This document shows, one piece after another, positions 61,764-64,000 of a stretch of 64,000 nucleotides of DNA (the first letter of the stretch is position 1; each line of letters opens with the position of its first letter). Under the pieces are notes generated by a model. The model was not told the origin of the DNA, did no database searches, and saw only the letters and a program-made list of their open reading frames with translations. Made by a program: the position numbers and the translations under genes. Origin of the DNA: Nostoc sp. ATCC 43529 (GTDB lineage Bacteria; Cyanobacteriota; Cyanobacteriia; Cyanobacteriales; Nostocaceae); assembly GCA_003326205.1 (NCBI GenBank), contig LWTK01000032.1:122707-186706 (forward strand). Reading direction: 5' to 3'.

Positions 61764-62639
61764 AATAGTAAATCAATTCTGCTAATTGGTAGCAACGGTC
61801 AAGTCGGTCAAGAATTGCAACAAATTCTACCATCCCACGGCAATACTATCTCAGTTTCACGCCCAACAGTAGACCTTACCGAGCCTGACACTCTTCGTAG
61901 CATTATCAGAGCAAAGCAACCACAAATCATCATTAATGCCGCTGCTTATACCGCTGTAGACAAAGCCGAAAGCGAATCCGAACAAGCTTGCGCTATTAAT
62001 GCCACTGCACCTTTAATTCTTGCCGAAGAAAGCGAAAAATTGGGGGCTTTTCTAATTCATATTTCCACCGATTACGTTTTTGATGGCAATGGGTGTCGCC
62101 CATATCAGGAAACCGATGCGACAAACCCCTTGAGTGTCTATGGAAAAACCAAACTAGCAGGAGAACAAGCAATTCGAGAAAATTGCACCCATCATCTCAT
62201 ACTCCGCACAGCTTGGGTTTATGGAAACTTTGGCAAAAGTAACTTTGTCAAAACCATGTTGCGACTCGGTGCCCAACGCCCAGAACTGCGTATAGTCGCG
62301 GATCAAATTGGTAGTCCGACTTGGGCAAAAGATATAGCCGCAGTCATAGGCGAGATTATTCCGCATTTGAGCTTAGATATTGCAGGTACATACCATTACA
62401 CAAATAGCGGCGTTGCTAGCTGGTATGACTTTGCGATTGCCATATTTGAAGAAGCCCAACAGCTAGGGTTTCCTCTCAAAGTTGAAAATATCGTCCCCAT
62501 TACAACCCCCGAATATCCCACACCCGCCCGTCGCCCCGCCTATTCCGTCCTTGCTTGTGGCAAAATTTCCGCACTTTTAGGAACCCATCCCCCGCATTGG
62601 CGACAAAGACTCCGGCAAATGCTTAAAGATTGGGGATAG
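61758..62639 (+). CDS. rfbD: dTDP-4-dehydrorhamnose reductase
   Basis: A 293-residue SDR that makes dTDP-L-rhamnose. ILLIGSNGQVGQELQQILP, DLTEPDTL, HISTDYVFDGNG and YGKTKLAGEQAIREN (Tyr-x3-Lys) are diagnostic, and ATPEYPTPARRPAYSVL-type sequence occurs near the end (ITTPEYPTPARRPAYSVL). The only plausible start, ATG 61758, lies in the heptamer array. The ATG one unit upstream (61751) stops after four codons, so repeat slippage would change the reading frame. No rfbB gene is in the cluster. Confidence 0.93.
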   Translation: MTNSKSILLIGSNGQVGQELQQILPSHGNTISVSRPTVDLTEPDTLRSIIRAKQPQIIINAAAYTAVDKAESESEQACAINATAPLILAEESEKLGAFLIHISTDYVFDGNGCRPYQETDATNPLSVYGKTKLAGEQAIRENCTHHLILRTAWVYGNFGKSNFVKTMLRLGAQRPELRIVADQIGSPTWAKDIAAVIGEIIPHLSLDIAGTYHYTNSGVASWYDFAIAIFEEAQQLGFPLKVENIVPITTPEYPTPARRPAYSVLACGKISALLGTHPPHWRQRLRQMLKDWG

Positions 62640-62778
62640 GGCATCGCGGATGGGGCATGGGGCATGAGAAAAGGTTAAAGAGAAAAGGAATAAATTTAAT
62701 CTTTCCTCTTTTCCCCTTACCCTTTTCTCTTTCCCCATACCCTGTTTGTTCAATCCCCAATGCCCAATGCCCAATGCC
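62637..62778. repeat. STRR between rfbD and comB
   Basis: GGGGATAGGGCATC and GGGGCATGGGGCATGAG units face CCCCAATGCCCAATGCCCAA units. The pyrimidine arm ends at the comB stop. The convergent genes may use it as a terminator. Confidence 0.85.
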
Positions 62779-63513
62779 CTATCCCCTTTTCAAAACTCCT
62801 ATTTCTTGTTGTATTGGCAAGACATCTAAAACATCTGTTTGGGAACAATATTTTAAATCTTCTTGACATTCCAGACGTAATAGGCGTTGACCGTGACTAG
62901 CTTGGTGGAATAATCCTAATAAGTTATCTTGCCATTGAGAGTAAAGAGCGATCGCACTAATAACTTCATCGTTACCAGCTAATTCTTCTGGTGACAAATT
63001 AGTTTTTTGTAAAACACTGTGAGCGATCGCACCCGCACAAACTGTATCCTCTAAAGAAAAACTGCCTTCCCAACCTGAGCCGACAATCCACACTGTCTCT
63101 GGTTGCTTTTCTAGAAGAAATTGCACCACTGCTGCTCGGTTGATTAAGGCTGCGGCTAATACATTTGGCGAGTCTTGTACCCGTTGTAAAGCACGAGTGC
63201 CATTTGTAGTACTGATAAATAACCGACGCCCCTGCACCAATTCTGAGGTGCAGTCGAGGGGAGAGTTACCCAACTCAAAGCCCGCTACTTTAGCGCCACC
63301 GCGTTCTCCAGCCCGCAGACGTTTTTCAGGAGGCCATTGTTCACTAACTGCGATTAGTCGATCTAAATCGCTGAATACTTGTACAGCTTCGCCTCCAGCT
63401 GCCAAGACAGTCGCTATAGTGCTAGTGGCTCGCAAGACATCGACTGCGATCGCACATTCTGGCGCTTTATCCGTTGGAGTCAATTCCGGAGTATGGTATA
63501 CAAATAGCTTCAC
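62779..63513 (-). CDS. comB: 2-phosphosulfolactate phosphatase family protein (ComB)
   Basis: A 244-residue protein of the ComB family, which removes phosphate from 2-phosphosulfolactate in coenzyme M synthesis in methanogens. [49 protein letters not shown] and [14 protein letters not shown] are diagnostic. Cyanobacteria are not known to make coenzyme M, so the role may be sulfolactate metabolism or another acid phosphatase activity. Convergent with the rhamnose genes and not part of that cluster by orientation. Confidence 0.88.
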   Translation of the reverse strand: MKLFVYHTPELTPTDKAPECAIAVDVLRATSTIATVLAAGGEAVQVFSDLDRLIAVSEQWPPEKRLRAGERGGAKVAGFELGNSPLDCTSELVQGRRLFISTTNGTRALQRVQDSPNVLAAALINRAAVVQFLLEKQPETVWIVGSGWEGSFSLEDTVCAGAIAHSVLQKTNLSPEELAGNDEVISAIALYSQWQDNLLGLFHQASHGQRLLRLECQEDLKYCSQTDVLDVLPIQQEIGVLKRG

Positions 63514-64000
63514 GCGCTGGATACACCTGCTTTTATACTAGTGCGGCAAACAAATAACATTCTACCTAGTTAGGGTGACTAACTATAGTCACAATTGCTC
63601 ACACGATATTTTTTAACATCAGAATACACAATGTATCTCATTAGATAGATAAATGAAAATGGGGAAGGGGCAAAGGGCAAAGGGGAAGGGGCAAAAGGCA
63701 AAAGGCAAAGGGGGATGGCGAGGCGGAGTTTTAAGTAAATCTTAAAAGTCTCTTATTTCTAAAATAAATGGTCAAAAAGCTGATTTTTATGTTCTGAGAC
63801 TTTCAGACTTACTCCACGATCTTGTAATCTAAAACAAGAAAGCTAACACTTATTATGCATTGGGTATGGCGAGTACTGTTAACAGTAGAATGACGTTTAG
63901 CCCGTCAGGAGTTCAGAGTCATTCTCCCCACACTCCCCACATCTCCTAATCTCCCTTGCCTTTTGCCCTTTGCCCTTTGCCCTTTCCCCTTTGCCCCTTG
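63514..64000. other. 487-bp intergenic region at the right edge
   Basis: Two opposed STRR blocks, GGGGCAAAGGGCAAAGGGGA (63664-63712) and CCCTTTGCCCTTTGCCCTTT (63963-63998), bracket about 250 nt with no gene. A 14-bp palindrome TACTGTTAACAGTA is at 63874-63887. The upstream neighbour is the comB start. Confidence 0.6.

Noticed and set aside
63874..63887. TACTGTTAACAGTA palindrome as a LexA-type operator
   Set aside because: It does not fit the cyanobacterial LexA consensus well, and there is no gene close downstream in the window.
1..64000. tRNA, rRNA, tmRNA or transposase genes
   Set aside because: I looked by eye for T-loop-like GTTCGAATC words, rRNA signatures and DDE-type proteins and found none; a covariance-model scan would be decisive.

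Overview
The window looks like the chromosome of a filamentous, probably heterocyst-forming cyanobacterium (Nostocales: Nostoc/Anabaena/Calothrix type). Oxygenic-phototroph genes are present (psbU, chlG, a btpA-type gene, a PucC/BCD-family transporter, and cyanobacterium-restricted families such as DUF3120, DUF2862 and the PDZ/FeS 'DUF512' protein). The HIP1 octamer GCGATCGC is scattered through most genes, and nearly every intergenic gap carries the short tandem heptamer-type repeats (STRRs) typical of Nostocales. I found no rRNA, recognisable tRNA, CRISPR array or transposase. Genus-level assignment is inference.

Layout. 1-4.6 kb: tail of a gene resembling a DNA-phosphorothioation-associated methyltransferase, an AmpG-like transporter, a GNAT acetyltransferase carrying an in-frame repeat insertion, a HEAT-repeat protein and a stand-alone mannose-6-phosphate-isomerase-type cupin. 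4.8-19.2 kb (mostly minus strand): a PQQ-type sugar dehydrogenase lipoprotein, a CBS-PAS histidine kinase paired with a response regulator-EAL protein (c-di-GMP turnover), a large GHL10-type glycosyl hydrolase with a repeat-derived linker, two tandem MscS-type channels, a 1.17-kb non-coding region rich in hairpins, the PDZ/FeS protein and uppP. 19.8-23.6 kb: DUF3120, a gene relic, psbU and nadB. 23.6-29.6 kb: a small exported protein, a CHASE2-PAS-GGDEF protein, a VKOR-thioredoxin fusion and btpA. 30.4-43.6 kb: rimO, a DEAD-box RNA helicase, a Uma2-family protein, an aldo/keto reductase, an orphan RHH antitoxin-like gene, the BCD transporter, an inositol-monophosphatase-family enzyme, a zinc alcohol dehydrogenase-like protein, chlG, a Get3/ArsA-like ATPase with an altered P-loop, and DUF2862.

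44.2-62.6 kb is an 18.4-kb same-strand surface-polysaccharide cluster. It holds a Wzm/Wzt-type ABC exporter; a 1621-residue protein joining a methyltransferase, a repeat-built coiled coil, a beta domain, two GT2 modules and one GT4 module; a GT-C-like membrane protein; a GtrA-GT2 fusion; two CDP-paratose-2-epimerase-like SDRs; a second methyltransferase; two GT2s and one GT4; and the dTDP-rhamnose genes rfbA, rfbC and rfbD without rfbB. comB follows on the opposite strand.

The most interesting candidate is the 1621-residue protein. Ten tandem 42-bp units (46635-47054) encode exactly two heptads each. They sit between a methyltransferase and polymerase-like glycosyltransferases, directly behind an ABC glycan exporter. 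This recalls WbdD/WbdA of E. coli O9a, where coiled-coil length sets O-antigen chain length. A repeat-count-tunable ruler fused to its own synthase is inference, and the missing carbohydrate-binding domain of Wzt argues against an exact O9a parallel. A second theme is repeats invading genes: they form in-frame inserts, start codons (rfbD) and stop codons (nadB, the alcohol dehydrogenase and a convergent gene pair).
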